Shown here in pieces: positions 46,915 through 55,318 of a DNA stretch of 64,000 nucleotides. Every line of letters starts with the position of its first letter. Position 1 is the stretch's first letter. This DNA comes from a virus: the IMG/VR virus record IMGVR_UViG_3300005534_000001, positions 28,528 to 92,527 of that record. One strand, given 5' to 3'. Under the pieces are notes generated by a model. The model did not search any database and was not told where the DNA came from. It saw nothing but the letters and a program-made list of their open reading frames with translations. The position numbers and the translations under genes are program-made.

Positions 46915-49599
46915 ATGACCGAAACTCAACAGCCCCAGAACAGCGATCCTCCGGTTTACGTCTACAGCCCTCCCGATAAGGATGGGAAGCAGACGCTCGG
47001 CACCGTGCCAACGTCCCAACTGTCGGACGTTTTGAACAATGGAAAGGGATACAGAAAAGCCGTGATGATGACGGCTCCAGACGGGAAAACTAAAGGATGG
47101 GTACCTCCGACCAAGGTTACCGAACTGCTCAAACCGGAAAATGGGTACAAGATCGGTCCACCATCCGCAGTGCAAGAAGGGGCGATATCGAGATTTCTAA
47201 AGGGTGCTGGCGGTGATTTAGCAAATATGGGGGAAGATCTTGCTACAACCGCAATGCCCAACTTTGATAAAAATAATGCAACTTCATCTCTCGCGAATCA
47301 AAGCTGGCAAGACTTAACCAGCAACGAGGGCATTGGTGGCCCAGCGAATGTGGCATTGATGCCGCTTGCTAGGCTGATAAAGGGTGCAGCGAGGGCGCAA
47401 TACCAATCATCCGTAGACATGCAAGAGAAGGCATCAAAGGCGGCGGAGAAAGGCGACAACGCGGGAGTGATGATCAATTCAATCGGCGCAGGGTTGCCCC
47501 TGGTTGGCCAATTGATTAATGGAATTTACGAGCAGGCCGATTCGGGCGATACTGCCGGCGCAGCGGGTAAGGGCTTGGTCCGTGCAGCAATGGCCGCTAG
47601 TATGGCTCCAGAAGGGAGCGTAATACCAAACCCATTGCGCGCAACTGCAAATGCGGTCAATAAGATTATCCCCGCACCCAAACCGCCCTTAGCCCGCACT
47701 CTGCCAAATCTGAGTAGAGAATCAGCAGCCACAGCCACGCCTCATATTCAATCTGCGGCTCAAGACCTCGGAATTGATCTCACAAAAGAGCTTCCCGTTG
47801 ACCCAGAAACCGGACAAGCAATGACAACAGCAGATGCTGTCCGTTCAGCCGCCAAATTAGCAAAACACAAACTGATGCTCCATGCCGACCAATCCGCAGG
47901 CGAAGGACAGACATTCCACGACCTTCCGGAAGATGTGCAGCAAGGATATCGCGATCAGCTCAAGGCTATTTCAGAAGTTGAAAAAACGGTAGGAGATGCA
48001 CAAGCGCAAGCGGCCAAGAATACCAGTGCTCCCACTACTCGCGGCCAGGCTGCACTTGATGTCGCCAAGGGTGCTGGAAAGATTGCAATTGCCGATACGG
48101 CTGGAAGACTAATCCCAGGTGGAAGGCTTGTTGCCGATGCGGTCGGAGTTGGTGCCGGTGGATCTCAGGTGGTACGCGGCATCAAAGGATTGATTAGGCC
48201 CAACGCAGTAACCCCAGAGGTGCTCAATACGCGCCTACAGCAAGCATTCAGCCGCATGGGGCCATCCAATGTACCGGGAGTACCACCAGAGGCAGCAGAA
48301 GCCCCTCAGCCCTACCAGCCAGTAGAAGATACAGTAGTAGAGCATACCGGAATACCTCGTCCACCAGAAACGGCAGGCGGGGATGTAGGCGTGACTCCTG
48401 TTAATCAGAATCCCCGCACAGTTTCACAAGTGGCCGACTCTTCGCGCTCACCAGTCCAACAACCTCCAGAATGGCAAGGCCCGATTCCGCAAAGAGAGCC
48501 GATGGCAGTAGCCTCTCCTGTCAATAGGGCTCCAGTGCGCATTTCGGAACCATCGCAAGTTCCAATACAGGAGCAACCACAATGGCAGGGGCCAATACCT
48601 CAACGGGAACCAATCGGAGAACCCATAGCGCAATCTCAGCCTGCTCCAGAAGCACCCGCTAACACGCCGCAGCCTTTCAAGGCTAAGACTCCCGAAGCGG
48701 CATTGACTGAAACCCTTAAGAAAGCAGGCGTAGCGGCTCCAAAGGCCACGCAGCAAGGATTTGAGCATGGCGTACCCGGCTCAACTCTTCCGGTACGCGA
48801 CTTCGAAACATTCCCAGGAGCAGATACTGGAGAAAAAGCGGCTCTTCAATCACTTACTCACTATTCAATCAATGAATTGAGGGCCATTGCTCAGCAGAGG
48901 GGCATAAAAGTAGCAGCGGGAGATTCACACGTTGATCTTATTGGCAAAATCCATGACGATCTTACGCCCGAAGAAATCCAGCACTTTCACGATGCGGCCA
49001 CAGCCCAAGAAACAGCAAGACAGTCTCCGGTAGGCCCAGGCGTTCAGCATCCTGAAAATTTAGCAATTGCTAAACAGTTCTACGATTCCGCGAACAAACT
49101 TGAACAGGCAGGCGGCAAGCCTTATGACGTAGCAGCATATCGAACGGGAGCACGAGCGATTGAGGATCATCCCGAACCGATGTCCAAACTTGACCCAAAA
49201 GACATTCAGAAAATCCCAGGAATCGGCAAGAAGTTAGGGCAAGAGATTCAGAACCATCTGCATCCACCTGATGAGGATTTAACTGTAAAACTTCAGGAAT
49301 CAATTGATCAGGCGAAGGCAGGCCAGAGCCAAAAAGTAGGCGGCCTTAGCGATGCAGCAGACAATCAGGATATTGCCACAGCCAAAGCCACTCTAGGGCC
49401 AGATGCTTCAGTGAGTCACGTCTTACTTGAGGCTCAGAGATTGAAAGATATTCGCAATGGAGCAAATCTCAGAGGATCATCCGAAGATGCTTTTTATACT
49501 GCGAAGGCAAAGCAGGCTCTTGGAGATAAGGCTTCAGCAGAAGATATCGCAGCGAAGGCTAAAGAGTTGAAGGCGGCAAATCAACGCCCAAAGAAGTGA
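46915..49599 (+). CDS. Ejection-type internal virion protein 3 with SAP and HhH-like motifs
   Basis: 894 residues. N-terminal 90 residues form a small domain; the middle has glycine-rich helical membrane-seeking stretches and a Pro/Gln-rich linker (about 450-590). In the last third are a SAP-like helical pair (YSINELRAIAQQRGIKVAAG) and a helix-hairpin-helix (IQKIPGIGKKLGQEIQNHL). Both suggest contact with DNA. Third ejection protein by position. Confidence 0.7.
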   Translation: MTETQQPQNSDPPVYVYSPPDKDGKQTLGTVPTSQLSDVLNNGKGYRKAVMMTAPDGKTKGWVPPTKVTELLKPENGYKIGPPSAVQEGAISRFLKGAGGDLANMGEDLATTAMPNFDKNNATSSLANQSWQDLTSNEGIGGPANVALMPLARLIKGAARAQYQSSVDMQEKASKAAEKGDNAGVMINSIGAGLPLVGQLINGIYEQADSGDTAGAAGKGLVRAAMAASMAPEGSVIPNPLRATANAVNKIIPAPKPPLARTLPNLSRESAATATPHIQSAAQDLGIDLTKELPVDPETGQAMTTADAVRSAAKLAKHKLMLHADQSAGEGQTFHDLPEDVQQGYRDQLKAISEVEKTVGDAQAQAAKNTSAPTTRGQAALDVAKGAGKIAIADTAGRLIPGGRLVADAVGVGAGGSQVVRGIKGLIRPNAVTPEVLNTRLQQAFSRMGPSNVPGVPPEAAEAPQPYQPVEDTVVEHTGIPRPPETAGGDVGVTPVNQNPRTVSQVADSSRSPVQQPPEWQGPIPQREPMAVASPVNRAPVRISEPSQVPIQEQPQWQGPIPQREPIGEPIAQSQPAPEAPANTPQPFKAKTPEAALTETLKKAGVAAPKATQQGFEHGVPGSTLPVRDFETFPGADTGEKAALQSLTHYSINELRAIAQQRGIKVAAGDSHVDLIGKIHDDLTPEEIQHFHDAATAQETARQSPVGPGVQHPENLAIAKQFYDSANKLEQAGGKPYDVAAYRTGARAIEDHPEPMSKLDPKDIQKIPGIGKKLGQEIQNHLHPPDEDLTVKLQESIDQAKAGQSQKVGGLSDAADNQDIATAKATLGPDASVSHVLLEAQRLKDIRNGANLRGSSEDAFYTAKAKQALGDKASAEDIAAKAKELKAANQRPKK

Positions 49600-49831
49600 G
49601 CCATTGCTCCGTATCGTGCTTCATCAGATCATCAATTTCTGCCAAGCGCTTAAGTGTTTCTGGTGGATAAACAGTCTCGGATATCTCTCCATGTTTTAGC
49701 GAGATGCTGAATGGGCTCTTGAGCATTATCTCGGCCTTCATGCGAAGGAATGGTTGAATCCTGAAGTGCCACTCTCGCCTGAGTTTTACTGGGTCAACTG
49801 GGCGATGGATAAGAATGGAATTGTCAGCCAT
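49559..49831 (-). CDS. Antisense small protein
   Basis: 90 residues overlapping the end of the ejection gene by 41 bases. A helical N-terminus (DPVKLRREWHFRIQPFL) and LKRLAEIDDLMKHDTEQWL. I do not recognise the family. A weak AAAGGG lies ten bases upstream of the ATG. Confidence 0.5.
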   Translation of the reverse strand: MADNSILIHRPVDPVKLRREWHFRIQPFLRMKAEIMLKSPFSISLKHGEISETVYPPETLKRLAEIDDLMKHDTEQWLTSLGVDLPPSTL

Positions 49832-49920
49832 TGTAAACGAACCCTTTTGTAGGGAAGAATTTTTTCAGATTCCATCCACCAAACTCTAAATCTTACATCT
49901 CCCAAAATCAAGGAAAATAA

Positions 49921-51195
49921 ATGGCCTCAGTAGCTCTAACACCAGTCCCAAGAATCCAGTTCTTCGACATCAACGGGAAACCTCTGGCAGGCGGAAAAGT
50001 CTTCACATACGCCGCAGGAACAACCAATCCTCAAGTTACCTACACTGATTCAACTGGACTTGTACCAGCGGCCAATCCGATTATCCTTGATGCTGGAGGA
50101 TTTGCAAGCATATGGCTTGGAGCTCTGGTTTACAAGATCGTGGTTCAGAGCTCATTGAACGTCACGCAGTACACGGTTGACGGAGTTTCGGATATCGGCC
50201 AATTACTGAAAGTCAATTCTATCATCGGCAATCCAGCAGCGAACGCCCAGCAGAACATTTCAGGTCCACTTAGTCTTGGGATCTACCAGATTCAGGCGGG
50301 ATACTTTCTCTCGAACTCTGCTAATCCAGCACAAAGCGGCTCCATCAGACTTGCCAATGGCGATCTATTTGTATTTAGGAATGCAGCCAATAGCGGCGAC
50401 ATCGCTCTTTCAAACGACGGTCCAGCCGCGCCCGCTAATGGGAATCTTGCCGATGTTCTCGAATGGGACGGAGGCGGAATACAAAGCGCATCATTTGTTG
50501 ATTTGAGCGCTGCGCCGGCACAATCGGGAGTCGTGCGAGTCGGCAATAATGTCTCGGCTCTCGTTGCCAGAAATGCCGCTGGCAATGCGGATGTTGTAAT
50601 CGCTCTTCTTGATGCTACGAATATCGCAGTTCTCGGTGGAGCTACAGGAGTAAAGTTCATTGGCCCAATCAATGCCAACTCCCAGAATATTCTCAATGCC
50701 AAATTTCCAGTGCCGGCCAACGGCAACCAGATCTCTCTCTTGGATGTCCAAGGTCCAGGGAATGCTATTGTTGGCACTGGTGCTGATGTGGCCCTATTTA
50801 CGGCCACGGCTCCGATAGCTCCAAATACCGTAGCTGCGGGGAAAGGAATCAGGATAACAGTATGGACTCAGCACACAAATGGCAGCGCCTCGGTAATGTA
50901 TAAACTTAAGTTCGGCGTTACGACTTTCGAGTCTCACGCCATTGCTCCTCAAAACACAGCGCTGCTTGACATGATAGTCTATGAAATATTCAATAATGCT
51001 GGAGTTCAGAACTCACAATATTACGTAGCCAGCGGATTAGAGAACCTATCAGGAAATGCTACATCGGTTCCCTTTATGTTCAACAACACAAACGCCTTCG
51101 ATTTTACGCTTGCACAGACTCCAAGTTTTGCGTTTAATGTGGCCGCCACAGATAGCGTTAAGCCTCTCTTTTGGAAAGTGGAATTGGTGTTCTAG
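49921..51195 (+). CDS. Receptor-binding protein with head-binding N-terminus
   Basis: 424 residues after AAGGAAA. The first about 105 residues (PRIQFFDINGKPLAGGKVFTY, then NPIILDAGGFASIWL and YKIVVQS) match the small head-binding domain that attaches tailspikes and fibres to podovirus tails. The remainder is beta-rich with repeated NAANSGDIALSN and VRVGNNVSALVARN units and ends in a sandwich-like domain. Likely the true virion-attached spike, with no signal peptide, unlike three earlier candidates. Confidence 0.8.
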   Translation: MASVALTPVPRIQFFDINGKPLAGGKVFTYAAGTTNPQVTYTDSTGLVPAANPIILDAGGFASIWLGALVYKIVVQSSLNVTQYTVDGVSDIGQLLKVNSIIGNPAANAQQNISGPLSLGIYQIQAGYFLSNSANPAQSGSIRLANGDLFVFRNAANSGDIALSNDGPAAPANGNLADVLEWDGGGIQSASFVDLSAAPAQSGVVRVGNNVSALVARNAAGNADVVIALLDATNIAVLGGATGVKFIGPINANSQNILNAKFPVPANGNQISLLDVQGPGNAIVGTGADVALFTATAPIAPNTVAAGKGIRITVWTQHTNGSASVMYKLKFGVTTFESHAIAPQNTALLDMIVYEIFNNAGVQNSQYYVASGLENLSGNATSVPFMFNNTNAFDFTLAQTPSFAFNVAATDSVKPLFWKVELVF

Positions 51196-51374
51196 GCAAC
51201 TTTCTCTTCGCCCCAAAGAACATGATCAGGAATCGGCCTCGGTTCCATGAAATAACTGGTAGGAATGATATCCAATTTCTGTTCAAGCAAACGAGCGCGT
51301 GGAATCGGCGGATTGTCTATCAGTTCCGCGAGTACTTCATCGGCAATGATTCCGTCGAGGCGCATCGTATCCAC
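51192..51374 (-). CDS. Possible small acidic protein
   Basis: 60 residues from GTG (or 57 from an ATG three codons in). Contains DEVLAELIDNPPIPRARLLEQKLDI, helical with Pro break. No ribosome site. It follows the tRNA genes on the same strand and touches the spike gene stop. Bases 51375-51539, between it and the tRNA-Pro, hold nothing I can assign. Confidence 0.35.
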   Translation of the reverse strand: MDTMRLDGIIADEVLAELIDNPPIPRARLLEQKLDIIPTSYFMEPRPIPDHVLWGEEKVA

Positions 51375-51539
51375 ATGAAAATGATACCATTTATGTCAAA
51401 TTTGGTTGTATATCGGGCGCAAAACTGTAAGGAATGGCCTGTTGTTGTCGGTATGCTTAACGTTTTCGGACAAAATGAGCGCAATACTTAAATCGTTAGG
51501 CTCTGTCAAAACGGTGAAATTGAGCAGTGTTTTAAGTTT

Positions 51540-51613
51540 TGGTCGGGCTGGTCGTAATCGAAACGACGTCTTACGATCCCAAATCGTAGGCTTGACCTTC
51601 CAGCTACAGCCCG
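51540..51613 (-). tRNA. tRNA-Pro (TGG), with encoded CCA
   Basis: 74 bases. Acceptor CGGGCTG/CAGCCCG, T-arm GTCGT-TTCGATT-ACGAC with the normal T54-T55-C56, anticodon loop TTTGGGA in a 5-base-pair stem (TACGA/TCGTA). The D-stem has three good pairs and the loop keeps GG at 18-19. It provides codon CCA in Pro, and unlike its neighbours has a standard elbow. Confidence 0.85.
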
Positions 51614-51651
51614 ACATTGCCGATTACCGACTTACGTAATCGGGTAATTCA

Positions 51652-51727
51652 TGGTGGACCCGGCGAGTTCCGCCCTCGCTGCCTCCTGATTGCAAAACAG
51701 GCGCTCTCCTAATTGAGCTACGAGCCC
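51652..51727 (-). tRNA. tRNA-Ala (TGC) with altered T-loop
   Basis: 76 bases. Acceptor GGGCTCG/CGGGTCC keeps the G3-U70 alanine identity pair; A73 and CCA encoded. Anticodon loop TTTGCAA. D-stem GCTC/GAGC with loop AATTAGGA, and T-stem GCGAG/CTCGC with loop GGCGGAA. Position 55 is G rather than U, 54 is G and 58 is G. The D-loop reads A18-G19 in the usual eight-base alignment. T31-T39 is mismatched. Confidence 0.85.
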
Positions 51728-51737
51728 ACATTCGAAT

Positions 51738-51813
51738 TGGAGCCGAGAGTCGGAATTGCACCAACGACATCTCCTTTACAAGAGGAGCGCTCTACTGTCT
51801 GAGCTATCCCGGC
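51738..51813 (-). tRNA. tRNA-Thr (TGT) with A18 and G55
   Basis: 76 bases. Acceptor GCCGGGA/TCTCGGC, U73 and CCA encoded. Anticodon loop CTTGTAA in stem CTCCT/AGGAG. D-loop AGACAGTA gives A18-G19 and no GG anywhere. T-loop TGCAATT in stem GTTGG/CCGAC gives T54, G55, C56, A58. All other parts look functional. Confidence 0.9.
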
Positions 51814-51900
51814 AAAACATTGGCGGCCAAAAAGCTGGCAAACAACCTCACGTCATGGAATTTCAGGTTCCATTCCGTATTCGCGATCTGCCCGCCAAAA

Positions 51901-51994
51901 TGGAGGAGAGTGCAGGATTTGCACCCGCGTATGCCGGGTGCTCCGACATTCGCCAGCTTTCAAGGCTGGTGCCTTACTACTCGGCCAACTCTCC
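51901..51994 (-). tRNA. tRNA-Ser (TGA) with A18 and G55
   Basis: 94 bases, class II with a long variable arm (seven-pair stem). Acceptor GGAGAGT/ACTCTCC, U73 and CCA encoded. Anticodon loop CTTGAAA in stem CCAGC/GCTGG. D-arm GCC-GAGTAGTAA-GGC gives A18-G19. T-loop TGCAAAT in stem GCGGG/CCTGC gives G55. Its 5-prime end overlaps the last 18 bases of the upstream protein gene. Confidence 0.9.
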
Positions 51995-52249
51995 AAACTC
52001 TACTGGAAACCTAAACCTCTGTTTGTGCTGGTTCCCGATGTGATTACCTTGGCAAATGTCACAGAAATAAATACAGACCATGCCGCCCTGTTTTGGCAAT
52101 TGCTCTGCCGTGAGCATCGCTGCCAAGAAATTCTGATAGCTAAATTTCCCAATACACCCTCTGACATGCCGTGCGCGAGTCTCGTCCTTAGCTTCAGGAT
52201 GCCGCTCTTTCCAATCATCGTATACTCGCCGCCACATTTTCTTGGACAT
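51977..52249 (-). CDS. Small zinc-type protein upstream of tRNAs
   Basis: 90 residues. CDICQGNHIGNQHK in the C-terminal half forms a C-x2-C-x3-H-x4-H site seen in several phage small proteins; the N-terminus is a basic helix (KKMWRRVYDDWKERHPEAKDE). No ribosome site: its ATG follows directly the U-run of the terminator at 52256-52286. Its stop lies inside the tRNA-Ser gene, so it shares the tRNA transcript. Confidence 0.65.
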   Translation of the reverse strand: MSKKMWRRVYDDWKERHPEAKDETRARHVRGCIGKFSYQNFLAAMLTAEQLPKQGGMVCIYFCDICQGNHIGNQHKQRFRFPVEFGELAE

Positions 52250-52255
52250 AAATTT

Positions 52256-52286
52256 AAAAAGGCTCCCGTTTTATAGGAGCCTTTTT
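52256..52286 (-). terminator. Strong, nearly symmetric terminator
   Basis: AAAAAGGCTCC (52256-52266) pairs with GGAGCCTTTTT (52276-52286) around nine bases, with A- and T-runs outside. It is a Rho-independent terminator in both directions and ends the 52,308-64,000 leftward operon. Confidence 0.85.
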
Positions 52287-52295
52287 ACCTGTCAA
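52270..52295 (-). promoter_or_regulatory. Possible promoter overlapping the terminator
   Basis: A perfect TTGACA (minus strand, 52290-52295) is followed 14 bases later by TATAAA in the hairpin loop (52270-52275). The spacer is short, but this is the only candidate upstream of the tRNA genes. A transcript starting here would lack the first arm of the hairpin and escape termination. Confidence 0.4.
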
Positions 52296-52307
52296 GATGC
52301 AAGGCCC

Positions 52308-52613
52308 CTACATGGAAATACCCGCCGATGGCGTGGCTGACGATGCCGGGGCTGTAGCAATGAAGTTCACAGGCAGAAGTATTCCACAGCAGCACAAAGA
52401 AGTCAATCCCGATTTTTGTCGGCCATAATCTTGAGCAGTTTCCTGAAGTGCGCAGATGTCTCCAGAGCAATCCGGTTCGGCTACATGGTTCCCGCAATGA
52501 CAGGCGTAACAGTGCCCGTATTTTGGATCGTGGCTGCACAGGGTACAGAAGCACATTCTTGCGCCTGATTTATCAAGCAGGTCGCAGAGTTCTTTGAATG
52601 GATCTTTGGTCAT
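52308..52613 (-). CDS. Cys-rich small protein
   Basis: 101 residues after AAGGAG. Thirteen Cys, with MCFCTLCSHDPKYGHCYACHCGNH near residues 20-42 and a later LCCCG. Could bind several metal ions. C-terminal Ala/Ser/Pro tail. Last gene of the leftward operon before the terminator. Confidence 0.6.
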   Translation of the reverse strand: MTKDPFKELCDLLDKSGARMCFCTLCSHDPKYGHCYACHCGNHVAEPDCSGDICALQETAQDYGRQKSGLTSLCCCGILLPVNFIATAPASSATPSAGISM

Positions 52614-52861
52614 TGAACTCCTTCATCGAATTCAAAACATTCAACAGGAATTGCACCGCGCTTCTGTTCGACCACTTCGCGGTATTGTCTGTCTTTGTAA
52701 ACCCTCCCGCAAAACCTGCATTCAACTTCGGCCAGAAATATCTCAGCGTGAACCTCGATTTCAATTGGCGATTGAGATTCGTAGATCTTACGAATCTTGT
52801 CACAGCATAAGGCCCACGCCGGAAGTTCTGCGATTGTCTTTGGCTTGGCTCGAAGTATCAC
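52610..52861 (-). CDS. Small zinc-type protein
   Basis: 83 residues from GTG in a GTGA overlap. CRFCGRVYKDRQYREV with two further Cys (ALCCDK, VECFEF) suggests a zinc ribbon in the C-terminal half. Coupled with the helicase gene upstream. Confidence 0.6.
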   Translation of the reverse strand: MILRAKPKTIAELPAWALCCDKIRKIYESQSPIEIEVHAEIFLAEVECRFCGRVYKDRQYREVVEQKRGAIPVECFEFDEGVQ

Positions 52862-54597
52862 ACTAAAACCTCATGCCTCTCTTGTGGCATCTTCGCCAGA
52901 TACGATTCAGCCAGTCTCTTTATGTACCCTTCCGTGTTCTGAAGTTTCTCCAGCAATTCCTGCTTATCATCTCGCACGCCTTCAATCTGTGCTTTCTTCA
53001 GGCCCAACGCTTCAGTCATTAGCGGGTCTGATCCTTCCGTTGAAAGCAGGAAATACGATACTACTGGTTCGCTCTGCCCGTCTCTGTAAATTCTGCCGAT
53101 ATTCTGCTCCATGACTCCGGGAGACCAGTCTAATTCACCGTGGACGGTTGTTCTGCACACTTTCTGAAGGCCATCCATGCCAGCGCCTGCCCGAAGAGAA
53201 ATAATCATTCCCTTGGCCTTTTTACTCATGAAGTCTTGCTTTGCTTGTTCCTTTTGGGCTGCGCTTTCTGAGCCGGTATACATTACGAAGTTCAGGTCTT
53301 TGAGTCTGTCCAACCAAATATCGTACACGGCCCGATGCCATCCGAAGAGCACAACCTGTTCGCCGCTCTCTACGAGTAATCGGCAAAACTCTGCAACGTA
53401 TGGAGCCTTTGCAATTCCGGTTGCCTGCCGGATGATATTGTCCAACTGGCCAGAGCTTTCCATCTTTTGACCGCGATAAGATTCCCCTTGCGCCAAAATG
53501 ATCTTTGCCAGTTCCGCGCACGACAGGCTTACTTTGTCCAGTGCTTCGATATCGCAATCAATGTGATGTGGAATCTTTGTCAGTGCCGGGAGTTCGCGTC
53601 CTACATCGGCCCGCGTTCGCCGTAGCATCATGCCAGTTTCGCGCAAGTAGGCACCGAATGCCTTTGGGTCTTTGATGGCTAATTTGTTTTCTTGGTAATC
53701 GTGCTTGCACCATTCGCGGACAAACTCTTCATGGGAACCAAGAGCGCCAGGGCAAGTGCAATTCATCACATTGAACATTTCTCCGCCGAAGTTGTAGAAC
53801 GGGGTCGCTGATAATCCCATGCGAAATTGCGCTTTGCTGGAAATATGTTCCGCCGCCGCATACTTGGCGCTAGTCTTTTTACCGCTCTTCATGTGGCGCA
53901 ATTCCTGAACTTCATCAAAGACCACACTTTTTACGATTGGTGCCAATGTCTCAGCCCAGCCGCTCAACTTGTGGTAATTGATAATCACTACATCGGGAAA
54001 CGAATCTGGCAAAAATAGATTGCGAGTCTTGCGCCTGTTCGATGTTAGATCGTAGGGAGTGCCTTTCTTGATGATGTGTGTTCGTAACCCAGGTGCGAAT
54101 TTCTCAATCTCTGCCTGCCATTGAATCGGAAGGTGAGTCAATGTGACTACGAGCGCCGGCAGTGTTGCAGGATCAGAGAACGTACAAATTGCCGATGCGG
54201 TCTTTCCTAAACCTACATCGTCCGCAAGAAGTAGGCCGTGGCTAGCCAGTAAGAGATTCGCTGCTAGGCTCTGATATTCTCTTGGTGGAATCGCCATTTC
54301 AAATGGTTGCGAAGGAACGCGACGGCTCAATAGATCATCCACAAGCGCGGTACGTTCCATGTGGATGTTGGCTTGCACTTCAAGTTTGGCGCGGTCTGCT
54401 ACTTCCAACGGGTAGCGTTCCATGAACCAAATCAAATCGCGGCAATTCTCAGGCGTATCCGATATCAGGTGGTGGCCGTGTGAGAACTTGTCCACCTTGG
54501 CGAACACTCGTTTCAGGCGCAAGGCAATATGTGGCTCAAGAATTAATTGCCACGCCTTACGATCTTCGCGGTAAGAAACCTTTCCGTATGTTCTCAC
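52858..54597 (-). CDS. SNF2-type helicase, copy 1
   Basis: 579 residues. Walker A ADDVGLGKT (about 125-133), DEVQ in place of DEAH (228-231), MGLSATP (260-266), and a C-terminal half with VVLFGWHR, ISLRAGAGMDGLQ and QNIGRIYRDGQ (motif VI). This is an SF2/SNF2 two-domain ATPase that moves along double-stranded DNA. Coupled by ATGA to the nuclease-like gene, with which it may work. Confidence 0.85.
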   Translation of the reverse strand: MRTYGKVSYREDRKAWQLILEPHIALRLKRVFAKVDKFSHGHHLISDTPENCRDLIWFMERYPLEVADRAKLEVQANIHMERTALVDDLLSRRVPSQPFEMAIPPREYQSLAANLLLASHGLLLADDVGLGKTASAICTFSDPATLPALVVTLTHLPIQWQAEIEKFAPGLRTHIIKKGTPYDLTSNRRKTRNLFLPDSFPDVVIINYHKLSGWAETLAPIVKSVVFDEVQELRHMKSGKKTSAKYAAAEHISSKAQFRMGLSATPFYNFGGEMFNVMNCTCPGALGSHEEFVREWCKHDYQENKLAIKDPKAFGAYLRETGMMLRRTRADVGRELPALTKIPHHIDCDIEALDKVSLSCAELAKIILAQGESYRGQKMESSGQLDNIIRQATGIAKAPYVAEFCRLLVESGEQVVLFGWHRAVYDIWLDRLKDLNFVMYTGSESAAQKEQAKQDFMSKKAKGMIISLRAGAGMDGLQKVCRTTVHGELDWSPGVMEQNIGRIYRDGQSEPVVSYFLLSTEGSDPLMTEALGLKKAQIEGVRDDKQELLEKLQNTEGYIKRLAESYLAKMPQERHEVLV

Positions 54598-54947
54598 AGT
54601 CCTCTCCGAGTTGAGATAAAGAACACGTCTACCTGCTTGCCGTTGATCTCCTGCGGCGCGTCCAAATGTTTTGCCTTTGTGGTAATCAGCATGATACTGC
54701 CGATGCTTTCATGCTGTGCATATCGGTGGAGCTGTCGAACTACAGCGGAGAAAGCGCCGTCAATCTTACACTCAATTCCAATGTTGCCGACCATGAAGTC
54801 GATGCGGTCTTTCGCGGTGATTCTTACTTCGCGCTCGAAGGCAATCTTGTTCTCTGTGAGCATGGCCGCAATTGATTGCTGGAGTTCGTCTTCACATTGG
54901 AAGTGGAACGAGTAGGACTCCATGAGTTTACGAATGCGGTCAATCAT
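54594..54947 (-). CDS. PD-(D/E)XK nuclease-like protein
   Basis: 117 residues. A helix with QCEDELQQSIAAML followed by FEREVRITAKDRIDFMV and GIECKI gives the E...D-x13-ExK core of the PD-(D/E)XK superfamily. The final VDVFFISTRRG fits the last strand. Stop overlaps the helicase start. May cut or resect DNA with the helicase. Confidence 0.7.
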   Translation of the reverse strand: MIDRIRKLMESYSFHFQCEDELQQSIAAMLTENKIAFEREVRITAKDRIDFMVGNIGIECKIDGAFSAVVRQLHRYAQHESIGSIMLITTKAKHLDAPQEINGKQVDVFFISTRRGL

Positions 54948-55041
54948 TTCCCTTGCTCTCCCTGTATTCCTTGCACCGTTCGCACTCGCAGTAAATCCGA
55001 TGAAGGCTTACTGTCTCTTCTTCTTGAGGATCACTCTGCAT
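54940..55041 (-). CDS. Possible 33-residue Cys peptide
   Basis: 33 residues, acidic start and CECERCKEYRES with three Cys. It starts inside the last codons of its upstream neighbour and runs eight bases into the nuclease gene, as do other genes here. Too short to be sure. Confidence 0.35.
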   Translation of the reverse strand: MQSDPQEEETVSLHRIYCECERCKEYRESKGND

Positions 55042-55246
55042 ACTTGGCCTTGATATCTCGCAACCAGTAAAGTTGTTTCGCGCTCACTGGCCGATTATTA
55101 TCTTCCATCTCATCCAAAAATTCGGTTTCTTTGCCCGTGAACTCGTCTGGACTAACGTCTGCCAGAATCTTCAGAATCCTAGTTGCTTCTGCTCTGCGAT
55201 CATCTGCTGTCCCGCCTGATTCGGTTGCTAAGGGATGGTAGGCCAT
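55031..55246 (-). CDS. Small early protein
   Basis: 71 residues after AAGGAG. The C-terminal SAKQLYWLRDIKAKYAE helix and a preceding acidic helix form a pattern found in several phages' small early proteins. Function unknown. Confidence 0.6.
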   Translation of the reverse strand: MAYHPLATESGGTADDRRAEATRILKILADVSPDEFTGKETEFLDEMEDNNRPVSAKQLYWLRDIKAKYAE

Positions 55247-55274
55247 TTGTTCTCCTTCTTGATTGAATATTGAT

Positions 55275-55303
55275 CCGCGCAGTACCCTATCGGCACTGCG
55301 CGG
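55275..55303. terminator. Perfect GC-rich stem-loop
   Basis: CCGCGCAGT (55275-55283) pairs with ACTGCGCGG (55295-55303) around 11 bases. It lies just after the Cys-rich secreted gene on the minus strand. No T-run follows on either strand, so it may protect the 3-prime end of the transcript or attenuate rather than terminate. Confidence 0.45.
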
Positions 55304-55318
55304 GGGAACTGATAACCT

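Noticed and set aside
51396-51617. 73-codon minus-strand frame
   Set aside because: It runs through the tRNA-Pro gene, has no ribosome site and no protein-like composition.
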